Under the pieces are notes generated by a model. The model did not search any database. It was not told the DNA's origin and saw only the letters and a program-made list of their open reading frames with translations. The translations under genes were made by a program, and so were the position numbers. Positions 53,854-61,214 of a DNA stretch of 64,000 nucleotides are shown here, piece by piece. The stretch is taken from the NCBI RefSeq assembly GCF_030731045.1, contig NZ_JAVALS010000001.1:124001-188000 (forward strand). The letters run 5' to 3'. Source of the DNA: Arthrobacter horti (lineage in GTDB: Bacteria; Actinomycetota; Actinomycetes; Actinomycetales; Micrococcaceae). How positions within the stretch are numbered: position 1 is the first letter of the stretch; the number at the start of each line of letters is the position of its first letter.

Positions 53854-54474
53854 ATGGTGTCAAGACTCACGGCCCCGCGGACCCGGAAAGCCCCCGCCGA
53901 GCGGCGCGATGAGATCCTGCGGACCGCGGCCCGGATCGCTCTGGGGGAAGGGCTGGAACTCATCACGGTGCGGCGAGTCGCGGAGGAGCTGGACGTCCGC
54001 CCCGGACTCATCAGTCACTACTTCCCATCCGCCGAGGAAATGGTCAGCGAGGCGTTCTCCCGCGCGGCTCTCGGCGAACTGGAGACCCTGCTGCCGAGGG
54101 CATCCGGAGCACCCCTGGAACGCCTCCGGACCTTCTTCCGGCGTTCCGAGGGGGAGGGCTACCTCGCTCTCAGCCGGCTCTGGCTCAACGCCCGGCATAC
54201 CAGCCGCTTCCGCCCCCGCCTTCAGGCCGCCGTGGAGCAGCAGGAGGGCATCATGCGGGACCGTCTTCTGGACCTGGTCCGCGACGGCGTGGCCTCCGGC
54301 GCCTTCCACTGCGAGGACCCCATGCAGGCCACCCTGGAGATCCTTGTGGTCATCGACGGCATGGGGTCCTACGCCAACGCCTCAGACAGGTTCTGGCACC
54401 CGAGCCTGGACGGCATGATGACCCGCGCCGCCGAACGCGTGCTCGGCCTGCAGGCCGGGGCCCTGCAAGGCTGA
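53854..54474 (+). CDS. TetR-family regulator (BetI-like C-terminus)
   Basis: A 206-aa repressor. The HTH lies at about 12-58 (RRDEILRTAARIALGEGLELITVRRVAEELDV, PGLISHYFPSAEEMV); the rest is a helical ligand domain similar to the TetR_C_6 group. It is divergent from the NCS1-amidohydrolase operon, which it probably controls through TATTGG-N8-CCAATA. GGAGG sits just before the ATG at 53854. A start at 53845 or the GTG at 53857 is also possible. Confidence 0.87.
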   Translation: MVSRLTAPRTRKAPAERRDEILRTAARIALGEGLELITVRRVAEELDVRPGLISHYFPSAEEMVSEAFSRAALGELETLLPRASGAPLERLRTFFRRSEGEGYLALSRLWLNARHTSRFRPRLQAAVEQQEGIMRDRLLDLVRDGVASGAFHCEDPMQATLEILVVIDGMGSYANASDRFWHPSLDGMMTRAAERVLGLQAGALQG

Positions 54475-54479
54475 GGGAA

Positions 54480-54503
54480 CGACGGCGCGGCATCAAGCCG
54501 TCG
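54480..54503 (+). terminator. Possible tetR terminator
   Basis: CGACGGC (54480-54486) / GCCGTCG (54497-54503) with a 10-nt loop, followed after about 10 nt by CTTTTTCC, the only T-run in the area. Confidence 0.5.
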
Positions 54504-54628
54504 CAATACGAAACTTTTTCCTTTGCTATTCTCCGCCGGGCTTCCGCTGCGATAGCGTCACCGGAGCGGCTCCACCGCTCCTCCCCGCCTTGGCCCACCC
54601 AGGCCGATCCCCCCCGAAAGGCCCGACG

Positions 54629-55672
54629 ATGACCCGCCGCGCACTTCTGACCCTGTCCACGGCAGCCTCCCTGGCCGCACTCACGCTCAGTGGGTGTTCC
54701 ATGCAAAGCGGCCCCGCGCCGTCGTCGTCCACTCCGGTGGCCGGGACCACCATCACCGTTTACAACGCCCAGCACGCCGAACTGACCTCGGCCTGGGTCG
54801 CGGAGTTCACCCAGGCCACCGGCATCAAGGTCATCCAGCGCAATGGTGACGACCTGGAGATGGGCAATCAGATCATCCAGGAGGGCAAGGCGTCCCCTGC
54901 GGACGTGTTCCTGACCGAGAACTCGCCCGCCATGGACCAGGTGGAGCAGGCGCATCTGCTGGCCACGCTGGATCAATCGACCTTGGACCAGGTTCCGGCG
55001 GGGTACCGGCCCGCGGCAGGGGACTGGACCGGCATCGCGGCACGGTCCACCGTGCTGGCGTACAACGGAAATGAGCTGAAGGATCCGGAGCTGCCGAAGT
55101 CCCTGATGGATCTGTCCGGTCCGTCCTGGAAGGGCAAGATCGGTGCTTCGACCGCCGGAGCCGACTTCCAGGCCATCGTCAGCGCGATGTACCAGCTCAA
55201 GGGCAGTGACGCCACCTTGGCGTGGCTGAAAGGCATCAAGGACAACGCCAAGACCTACCAGGACGACACTCCGGTGCTCGCCGCGGTCAACAAGGGTGAG
55301 ATCGAGGCCGGCATCCTGTACCACTACTACTCGTTCGTGGACCAGGCGGCGACGGGCGAGAACAGCAACAACGTGAAGCTGCACTACTTCAAGAACCAGG
55401 ACCCGGGTGCCTTCGTCTCGGTCTCCGGCGGAGCGGTTCTTGCCTCGAGCAAACATCCCGCGGAAGCCCAGGCGTTCCTCAAATTCATCACTTCCAAGAC
55501 CGGTCAGCAGGTCCTGGAGAACGGCAAGTCCTTCGAATACACGGTGGGCTCCGGTGTCCCCGCGAACCCCAAGCTGGTGCCGCTTTCTCAGCTCCAGGCG
55601 CCGAGCGTTGACCCCGGCACCCTCAACAGCCCCGCGGTCAACGACCTGATGACCAAGGCCGGACTGCTCTGA
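54629..55672 (+). CDS. Iron-type ABC transporter substrate-binding lipoprotein (orphan)
   Basis: A 347-aa secreted binding protein. The lipoprotein signal is MTRRALLTLSTAASLAALTL followed by SGC, with lipidation at Cys23. The mature protein begins TITVYNAQHAELTSAWVAEF and contains EAGILYHYYSFV, the adjacent-Tyr region of Fe(III)-binding FbpA/FutA proteins. No permease or ATPase genes lie beside it, so it must use a transporter encoded elsewhere, or the operon has decayed. The ATG at 54629 follows GAAAGG. A terminator follows. Confidence 0.85.
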   Translation: MTRRALLTLSTAASLAALTLSGCSMQSGPAPSSSTPVAGTTITVYNAQHAELTSAWVAEFTQATGIKVIQRNGDDLEMGNQIIQEGKASPADVFLTENSPAMDQVEQAHLLATLDQSTLDQVPAGYRPAAGDWTGIAARSTVLAYNGNELKDPELPKSLMDLSGPSWKGKIGASTAGADFQAIVSAMYQLKGSDATLAWLKGIKDNAKTYQDDTPVLAAVNKGEIEAGILYHYYSFVDQAATGENSNNVKLHYFKNQDPGAFVSVSGGAVLASSKHPAEAQAFLKFITSKTGQQVLENGKSFEYTVGSGVPANPKLVPLSQLQAPSVDPGTLNSPAVNDLMTKAGLL

Positions 55673-55681
55673 AGGGTCCTT

Positions 55682-55721
55682 GACGCCGAGTCCCGGGGGT
55701 CCTCTCCGGCGACTCGGCGTC
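55682..55721 (+). terminator. Terminator after the binding protein gene
   Basis: GACGCCGAGTC (55682-55692) / GACTCGGCGTC (55711-55721), 11-bp perfect stem, with a CCGG/CCGG stem nested in the loop. Confidence 0.75.
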
Positions 55722-55775
55722 TGCCTGAGCATTCTCGCGTGCTCCAGGAGGACTGACTCCCGGAGCGCCCAATGG

Positions 55776-55830
55776 TGCACTATGCAGTATTTGATCTCAG
55801 GCTTCGGAATATACTGCGGTATGCACTATG
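55776..55830. promoter_or_regulatory. Repeat-rich promoter of the PadR gene
   Basis: TGCACTATG occurs twice (55776-55784 and 55822-55830), flanking the inverted pair GCAGTAT (55784-55790) / ATACTGC (55811-55817). A consensus-like -10 TATACT (55810-55815) lies inside the second arm. PadR proteins typically bind AT-rich ATAC/GTAT dyads at their own promoters, so autoregulation is likely. Confidence 0.55.
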
Positions 55831-55891
55831 AGAAGGGCTGCCGGGAACGGCTCTGACGGTGCTGCGCAACCAGCTCGGGAGGGGAGCTCTG

Positions 55892-57139
55892 ATGGCCGAT
55901 ATCTCCTTGACGGGATACCTCGTCCTCGGCGTGCTCAGTGTGAACGATGCGTCGGCCTACGAGCTGGTGGAGCAGTTCAGCAAAGGCATCGGCGAGGTGT
56001 GGCGCCGCGCCGACCGGAACCTCTACGACGTGCCCAAGCGGCTCACTCAGCGCGGCCTGCTCACTGCTCGGCAGGAGACCTCTGTGGGGCGCCGCAAACG
56101 CACCGTCTACTCGATCACGCCGGCGGGCCGGGAAGCGCTCAAGGCCTGGATCGGGACCGACATTCAGCCGGCGGCCATGGAGTTCGAAGGACTCGTGCGG
56201 CTGCTCTTCGCGGATCAGGGCGGAGTCGACGAGCTGCGAGCCACCTTGGCCACCGTCGCGGAACAGGCCCGTGAGCGGCGAGACCTCTTCATCTCCCACG
56301 CCGAGTACATCCTGGCCACGGCCGGCGGAAGTCAGCCGGAGCGGGCGCATGTTTTCGCGTTCGCCAACCGCTACATGATCGACCACTTCAGTCTGATGTC
56401 CGACTGGGCCGAATGGGTGCTCGGAAGCATCCGGGACTGGCCGGACACCGTCACTGCGCTCGTTTCGGATCGGGAGCGTACCCGGCGGATTTTCCGGGAC
56501 AATGCGCTCCCCGCCTCCGCCCGGCCGGTGGAGCCGCTGCCGGTCGCCGCCCTGCGAACGGAAGCCACGACGCCGGAAGGCGAGCTGCGGCAGGCCCTGC
56601 TCAGGGCGGCGTCGGCGCACATCCCCCTGGTCTCCGCGCATCTGATGATCGCCGACGCGATCCCTCCGGACTCCATGCGGCGCTCCGCCCGCCTGGCTCA
56701 CCGTGCAGAGGCCTTCGCTCACCAATGGTGCGCCCTCCTCGAGTCGCCGGGCATGGACCCGGCGTGCGTCGTCGAACTCATCGACGCGGAGACCACCCTC
56801 AGTTCCTCGGATGGGCGGAGGATCTCCGGTGTGGAGGACATCTGCGCCTGGTTCGCCGCCACGGCCACCGCCGTCGCCCAGGCGGCCCATTCGATCACGG
56901 CCTTCCATGCCGAAGAGCGGGACCCGGGCCGGGTCCATGTGACGCTCGAATTCGCCTGGCAGGGCCTGGCGGAGGCCGGGCAGGCCATGCGCGCCCGGAC
57001 TCGTCATGAGTGGACGCTGCAGGAAGGGCCTGGCCGGCTGCCGGTCCTGAGAAGGTTCCGCGTGGAGATCCTGGAGCCCTTCGCGCCCGCTTCGGTGGAG
57101 CAGGTTCTGGCGTCCCTGCGGTCCGTGTGGGCCTCCTGA
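55892..57139 (+). CDS. PadR-family regulator with C-terminal NTF2/SnoaL-like extension
   Basis: A 415-aa protein, about twice the usual PadR size. Residues 1-85 form a standard PadR winged helix (SLTGYLVLGVLSVNDASAYELV, RRADRNLYDVPKRLTQRGLL, RRKRTVYSITPAGREAL), and about 85-180 the usual helical dimerisation tail. From about 270 on there is an alpha+beta region (HRAEAFAHQWCALLES, VELIDAETTLSSSDGRRISG, VHVTLEFAWQGLAEAG) with the pattern of an NTF2/SnoaL-like ligand-binding fold, possibly as a one-component sensor. The fold call is by eye only. GGAGGGGAG precedes the ATG at 55892. Confidence 0.75.
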   Translation: MADISLTGYLVLGVLSVNDASAYELVEQFSKGIGEVWRRADRNLYDVPKRLTQRGLLTARQETSVGRRKRTVYSITPAGREALKAWIGTDIQPAAMEFEGLVRLLFADQGGVDELRATLATVAEQARERRDLFISHAEYILATAGGSQPERAHVFAFANRYMIDHFSLMSDWAEWVLGSIRDWPDTVTALVSDRERTRRIFRDNALPASARPVEPLPVAALRTEATTPEGELRQALLRAASAHIPLVSAHLMIADAIPPDSMRRSARLAHRAEAFAHQWCALLESPGMDPACVVELIDAETTLSSSDGRRISGVEDICAWFAATATAVAQAAHSITAFHAEERDPGRVHVTLEFAWQGLAEAGQAMRARTRHEWTLQEGPGRLPVLRRFRVEILEPFAPASVEQVLASLRSVWAS

Positions 57140-57185
57140 GTCCGCCGGGCCTCATCGCCTGACTTATTAGGGCATGTGCGGGTGA

Positions 57186-57210
57186 CCTAATTTGGAAGTT
57201 AGGCATACCT
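57186..57210 (+). promoter_or_regulatory. Possible iron-regulator (DtxR/IdeR-like) site
   Basis: CCTAA (57186-57190) and TTAGGCATACCT (57199-57210) resemble halves of the DtxR/IdeR consensus and sit upstream of the EfeO/EfeB genes. AGGCATACCT is an 8-of-10 palindrome. It is not a full 19-bp iron box. Confidence 0.4.
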
Positions 57211-57293
57211 TCCTCCATGATGGTCCCGGGACATCGTCACGGTCCCGCCGCGCCCCGCCGGGCCCTCCCGGCACGAGTGAAGTTGGACTCCGC

Positions 57294-58052
57294 ATGCCCC
57301 AGAAGCCCGCCGCGACGATGGCCGACGCGATCGCCGCCTACCACAGCTACGTCTCGGGACAGCTCGACGAGCTGAGGAACCACCTCGGCACGCTGCGCGC
57401 CGCCGTCGCGAACGCCGACACTCCCGGTGCGCAGGGCGCCTGGCTTCAGGCGCAGCAGTGCTGGCAGCGCGTCGGTGCCGCCTATGGAAGCTTCGGCGAA
57501 CTGGGCGATGCGATCGCCCCGGGTTCCCGTGGCCTTCAGGGCGGATCCGCCGATCCGGAGTTCAAGGGACTCCGCCGGATCGAGTACGGGCTGTGGCACG
57601 GCCAGGGCGCCCCGCAGCTTCTGCCGGCGATCGACCAGCTGGCCAAGGACCTTCAGGCCCTGGCGGCGAAGCTTCCCGGGCTGTCCACGGATCCGGCCGA
57701 CATGCCGCTGCGGCTGCACGAGATCCTGGAGGACTCCCAGCGGGACCACCTCTCCGGCAACGGGGACCAGGGGTCCGGCATGGCGATCGCGCTGACCCGC
57801 GCCGATGTGGAGGCCACCCAGGAGGTCCTCGATCTCCTCCGCACTCTCCTGCAAGGACTCAAGGCCGGTTTCCCCGCACTTCTGGACCAGCAGCTGGCCG
57901 CCCTGCTCAAGGTCATCGACCAGACCCGCACGGGCGGTACCTGGACGCCCTATCGCTCGCTGTCCCTCCTGCAGCGGCAGCGGATCAACGGGGCGCTGGG
58001 CCGGGTGCTCGAGTCGCTCGCACTGGTGCCCGCACTCTTCTCCACCGACTGA
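57294..58052 (+). CDS. EfeO-like imelysin (M75) protein, minimal form
   Basis: A 252-aa protein corresponding to the M75/imelysin domain of EfeO, the iron-binding component of EfeUOB. A helical bundle carries FKGLRRIEYGLWHG (G-x-x-x-I-E) and the HxxE-type PLRLHEILED. The N-terminal cupredoxin domain of full EfeO and any clear signal peptide are missing with the ATG at 57294. An upstream TTG frame (57192) starts in the putative iron box and gives low-complexity residues. It is followed by efeB; no efeU is in the window. Export and function are therefore uncertain. Confidence 0.8.
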   Translation: MPQKPAATMADAIAAYHSYVSGQLDELRNHLGTLRAAVANADTPGAQGAWLQAQQCWQRVGAAYGSFGELGDAIAPGSRGLQGGSADPEFKGLRRIEYGLWHGQGAPQLLPAIDQLAKDLQALAAKLPGLSTDPADMPLRLHEILEDSQRDHLSGNGDQGSGMAIALTRADVEATQEVLDLLRTLLQGLKAGFPALLDQQLAALLKVIDQTRTGGTWTPYRSLSLLQRQRINGALGRVLESLALVPALFSTD

Positions 58053-58053
58053 C

Positions 58054-58096
58054 GCCGGACCGCCCGGCCTCGCCGGACCGCCCGGCCTCGCCGGAC
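58054..58096. repeat. 18-bp tandem repeat between EfeO-like and EfeB genes
   Basis: GCCGGACCGCCCGGCCTC at 58054-58071 is repeated exactly at 58072-58089, and its first 7 bp recur at 58090-58096. It begins within 3 bp of the efeO-like stop codon. Confidence 0.8.
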
Positions 58097-58131
58097 ACCC
58101 GCTCCACGAATGACCTGACGAAAGACCTCCC

Positions 58132-59358
58132 ATGAATCTCGAACGCCGCTCCTTCCTGATGGGCTCCGCGACCACCGCCGCCGGCGGCCTCCTGGTGGCC
58201 TGCGCGCCGGAACAGAAGGAACAGAGCCCGGCCGTGACCGACGTCGTGCCCTTCCACGGGGACAACCAGGCCGGCGTCTACCGCCCCGCCGATCAGCAGG
58301 CGTCCGCCTGTTTCGCGTCCTTCACCGTCATTGCGGACAACCGGGCCGAGCTGAAGACCTTGTTCCAGCGGCTGACCACCAAGGCGCGGATCCTCACGGG
58401 AGGGCACCGTCATGACCAGGCGCTGCCGACGGAGGAACTCAATGGCGTGGACGGGGCGCCTCCCGTCAATTCCGGAGTGCTGGGCGAGGACGTCCCCGCG
58501 GCGAACATCTCCCTGAGCTTCGGGGTGGCCGGCAGCCTCTTCGACCGAGAGGAGTTCGGCCTGAAGGCCCGCAAGCCCAAGGGGCTCACGGAGATGAAGG
58601 TGTTCCCCAAGGACCAGATCGACGCCGCCTGGGTGGGGGGAGACCTCATGATCCAGATCTGCGCGGACTCCCAGGATGCGGTCCACTACGCTCTGCGCGA
58701 CATCATGAAGGCCACCCGTGGCCAATTGCAGCTGGCCTGGAAGATCAACGGCTTCCACAACAAGCCGCGCCCGGACGGGGCGCCCCGCAACCTCTTCGGA
58801 TATAAGGACGGGATCGTCAATCCGGCCTCCACGGAGAGCCTGGTGTGGATCAACGGGAACTCCGGCCAGCCGGGCTGGACCGAAGGCGGCACGTTCCTGG
58901 TGGTCCGCCTGATCCGCATGCTCGTGGAATTCTGGGACCGGGTGGGCCTGGGGGAGCAGGACGGCATGATCGGCCGGCACCGTGCCTCCGGCGCACCCCT
59001 GGGCAAGGACAAGGAGACGGACGAGCCGGACTATGCCAATGACCCGGAGGGGAATGAGATCCCGCTGGACGCGCATATCCGCCTGGCCAATCCGCGCACC
59101 AAGGAGACGTCCGGGTCCCGGATGCTCCGCCGCGGTTACAACTACGACCTGGGCGTCGATCTCAACGGCAATATGCAGGCCGGCCTGATCTTCGCCTCCT
59201 ATCAGCAGAACATCCAGGAGCAGTTCGAGGCCACCCAGACCCGGCTGGCCGATGAGCCCATGACGGATTACATCGAACCCTTCGGCGGCGGGTATTTCCT
59301 CATGCTTCCCGGAGTGAAGGATGAGAACGACCACCTGGCCAGCGGGCTCTTCGCGTGA
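58132..59358 (+). CDS. efeB: Deferrochelatase/DyP-type peroxidase EfeB
   Basis: A 408-aa haem peroxidase of the EfeB/YcdB class. The Tat signal RRSFLMGSATTAAGG is followed by LLVAC (Cys24), which could be a lipobox. Catalytic Asp226 lies in the DyP GxxDG motif (FGYKDGIVNP), and the likely proximal haem ligand is His283 (MIGRHRASG). In EfeUOB it oxidises Fe(II) or strips iron from haem outside the membrane. It is cotranscribed with the EfeO-like gene (80-bp gap containing a tandem repeat). Confidence 0.92.
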   Translation: MNLERRSFLMGSATTAAGGLLVACAPEQKEQSPAVTDVVPFHGDNQAGVYRPADQQASACFASFTVIADNRAELKTLFQRLTTKARILTGGHRHDQALPTEELNGVDGAPPVNSGVLGEDVPAANISLSFGVAGSLFDREEFGLKARKPKGLTEMKVFPKDQIDAAWVGGDLMIQICADSQDAVHYALRDIMKATRGQLQLAWKINGFHNKPRPDGAPRNLFGYKDGIVNPASTESLVWINGNSGQPGWTEGGTFLVVRLIRMLVEFWDRVGLGEQDGMIGRHRASGAPLGKDKETDEPDYANDPEGNEIPLDAHIRLANPRTKETSGSRMLRRGYNYDLGVDLNGNMQAGLIFASYQQNIQEQFEATQTRLADEPMTDYIEPFGGGYFLMLPGVKDENDHLASGLFA

Positions 59359-59362
59359 GCGG

Positions 59363-59400
59363 CCGCCTTCCTGACGGGCTTCAGTCCGTCAGGAAGGCGG
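59363..59400. terminator. Bidirectional terminator overlapping the hydrolase 3' end
   Basis: Perfect 15-bp stem 59363-59377 / 59386-59400 with an 8-nt loop. It starts 5 bp after efeB, and its right arm encodes the last residues of the convergent alpha/beta hydrolase. Confidence 0.8.
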
Positions 59401-60331
59401 TGACGGCCTCCGTGCACACGTCCGGCTGATCGATCCAGGGAAGATGCCCGGCGTCCTCCACCACCTGGAGACGGGCGTGCGGCATGAGTGAAGCCAGTGC
59501 CTGGCCGGCCTCGGGCGGCCCCAGGGGGTCCTGCCGTCCCCAGAGAAACAGTGCCGGTGCGGTGATCCGGGACAGCTCGGGGCGCAGAGCGTACGTGGCG
59601 ATCAGATCGCGGGCCATCAGGCCCCGTCCTGGTGGCACGAACACCTGTTCCACCATGGTGGTCCAGCTCCGGCTGGCCCCCGGCAGCCGGCTCCCGGCGG
59701 CCAGACAGTCCCCCAATTCCTCCGGGACGCGTTCGGGGTGGGTGACCAGCCGGGCCTTCCGCCAGGAGGCCCGGACGCCGGCGGCGTCGTGCGGCGGCCG
59801 CAGCGCAGTTGCGTAGAGGAGGGAGTTGAGCCCGCGCGTGCCCACCATCCGGTGGAACCGGCCCGCAGTAGGGGAGGAGCCGGCGGGTTCGCCGAGAAGG
59901 ACTAGCTTCTTCACATACTCAGGGTGGGCCAGCGCCAGGCATAGGGCGAAGTACCCGCCCATCGAATTGCCCACGATGCTGACGGGTCCGAGCCCGAGGC
60001 CGTCGCAGACGTGCTTGAGGAATCCGGCGCCGTGGGCCTTCAGATCCACCCCGCGGTAGTCGAATGGCCCGGTGAGCCCGCATCCGGGCCGGTCCACCAG
60101 GTGGAGGCTGAAGTGATCCACCCGGCCAGGGAGCAGGGGGAGCCACGAGGCCGACGAGCTGTTCCCGCCGTGCACCAGCAGCACCGCCTTGCCGCCGCGC
60201 CCGGCCTCCAGGACGTGCGCGCGAAGGGGCGGCGAGCCCAGGGTCAGGTACCGCGACGTCGCCTCAACGCCGTAGGAGGCCAGCGCCTGCCGCTGCAGGT
60301 GCATGAAGTCCGCGCTGCCGGGCCGGTCCAT
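59381..60331 (-). CDS. Alpha/beta-fold hydrolase
   Basis: A 316-aa hydrolase. The oxyanion region is LLVHGGNSS, nucleophile Ser123 is in VGNSMGGYFA, the acid is in FLWGRQDPLGP and the His in EDAGHLPW. The cap insertion is typical of esterase/meta-cleavage-product hydrolase-like proteins; the substrate is unknown. It is divergent from a TetR gene with an ATATTC...GAATAT palindrome in the 58-bp gap, so it is likely that regulator's target. Confidence 0.88.
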   Translation of the reverse strand: MDRPGSADFMHLQRQALASYGVEATSRYLTLGSPPLRAHVLEAGRGGKAVLLVHGGNSSSASWLPLLPGRVDHFSLHLVDRPGCGLTGPFDYRGVDLKAHGAGFLKHVCDGLGLGPVSIVGNSMGGYFALCLALAHPEYVKKLVLLGEPAGSSPTAGRFHRMVGTRGLNSLLYATALRPPHDAAGVRASWRKARLVTHPERVPEELGDCLAAGSRLPGASRSWTTMVEQVFVPPGRGLMARDLIATYALRPELSRITAPALFLWGRQDPLGPPEAGQALASLMPHARLQVVEDAGHLPWIDQPDVCTEAVTAFLTD

Positions 60332-60343
60332 GGCGTCTCCTCT

Positions 60344-60372
60344 ATATTCACTGAGCGATACTCACCGAATAT
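60344..60372. promoter_or_regulatory. Operator between alpha/beta hydrolase and tetR
   Basis: ATATTC (60344-60349) and GAATAT (60367-60372) are exact inverted halves 17 bp apart, with ACTGAG and ACTCAC elements inside. Confidence 0.5.
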
Positions 60373-60389
60373 GAACTATCGTGAACCTC

Positions 60390-61001
60390 ATGGCTGACAA
60401 CGTCAAGGGCCGCTCCTACGTCTCTCAGGCCCGCCAGGCTCAGGCGGAGGCCACCCGGACCCGGACTCTCGCCGCGGCGGCCGAGCTCTTCCTCGCGAAC
60501 GGATACGCAGGCACCAGCGGACGGGCCGTGGCTCAGGCGGCCGGCGTGTCCGAGGCCACGGTCTTCGCCGTCTTCGGGTCCAAGGCCGGGTTGCTGCTTC
60601 AGGTGATCGTGGGCCGCGTGGCGGACGACGGCGACTTCCCCATCCGGAGGCTGGAGGCCTGGGAGGGTCTCGGGCCGGGTGGTCGGCTGGAGCGTTTCGC
60701 GCGGATCGTGCGCCGCGCACACGAGCGGAGCTGGCGCCTGCTGGCGATCTGTGCGGCTGCGGCGGAGTCCGACCGGAAGCTGGCGGACGCGATGGTGCGG
60801 GGTGCGGAACGCCGTCACGGGGACATCGCCTGGCTGCTGCGGGAGGTGTTCGGCGTTCCGGAGACGTCGCTGGGCCGTGTGGCGGACGAGGTGTGGGCCG
60901 TGTCGAGCGTGGACGGCTACCGGCAGCTGGTGGTGGACCGTGGCCGCCCGGCGGAAGACTATGAGGCCTGGCTGGTCCGTGTCACGGGGGCTCTGGTCTG
61001 A
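60390..61001 (+). CDS. TetR-family regulator
   Basis: A 203-aa repressor. The HTH covers about 18-62 (RTLAAAAELFLANGYAGTSGRAVAQAAGVSEATVFAVFGSKAGLL); the C-terminal helical domain is unremarkable. Two starts are possible: the GTG at 60381, or the ATG at 60390 chosen here. The ATG is 7 nt after a TATCGT -10-like box and would make the gene leaderless. It probably controls itself and the divergent alpha/beta hydrolase. Confidence 0.87.
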   Translation: MADNVKGRSYVSQARQAQAEATRTRTLAAAAELFLANGYAGTSGRAVAQAAGVSEATVFAVFGSKAGLLLQVIVGRVADDGDFPIRRLEAWEGLGPGGRLERFARIVRRAHERSWRLLAICAAAAESDRKLADAMVRGAERRHGDIAWLLREVFGVPETSLGRVADEVWAVSSVDGYRQLVVDRGRPAEDYEAWLVRVTGALV

Positions 61002-61054
61002 CGTACTGGTTGGAGCGCCGGCCTGACGCGCCGGAGGGCTTGCTGGAGAAGCCA

Positions 61055-61079
61055 GAGGTGCGGCCGGTGACCGCACCTC
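61055..61079 (+). terminator. tetR terminator
   Basis: GAGGTGCGG (61055-61063) / CCGCACCTC (61071-61079), 9-bp perfect stem, 7-nt loop. Confidence 0.65.
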
Positions 61080-61156
61080 CCCCCAACACTGCTCCGCTGA
61101 CTGAGGCAGCGCGGGGCGGCCGATGTCAACCCGTCCAGTGTAATCCCGGACGATGG

Positions 61157-61199
61157 ATTAAACAAACCGATCGCCCGGTTTAATGGCCCGGTTCAATGG
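61157..61199. repeat. Inverted and tandem repeats in a convergent gap
   Basis: ATTAAAC (61157-61163) pairs with GTTTAAT (61178-61184) and AAACCG (61164-61169) with CGGTTT (61176-61181). The right half is also the first of two tandem 13-bp units CCCGGTTTAATGG / CCCGGTTCAATGG (61174-61186, 61187-61199). It lies before the 3' end of the epimerase gene; role unknown. Confidence 0.5.
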
Positions 61200-61214
61200 G
61201 TAGTGACGAGGCGG

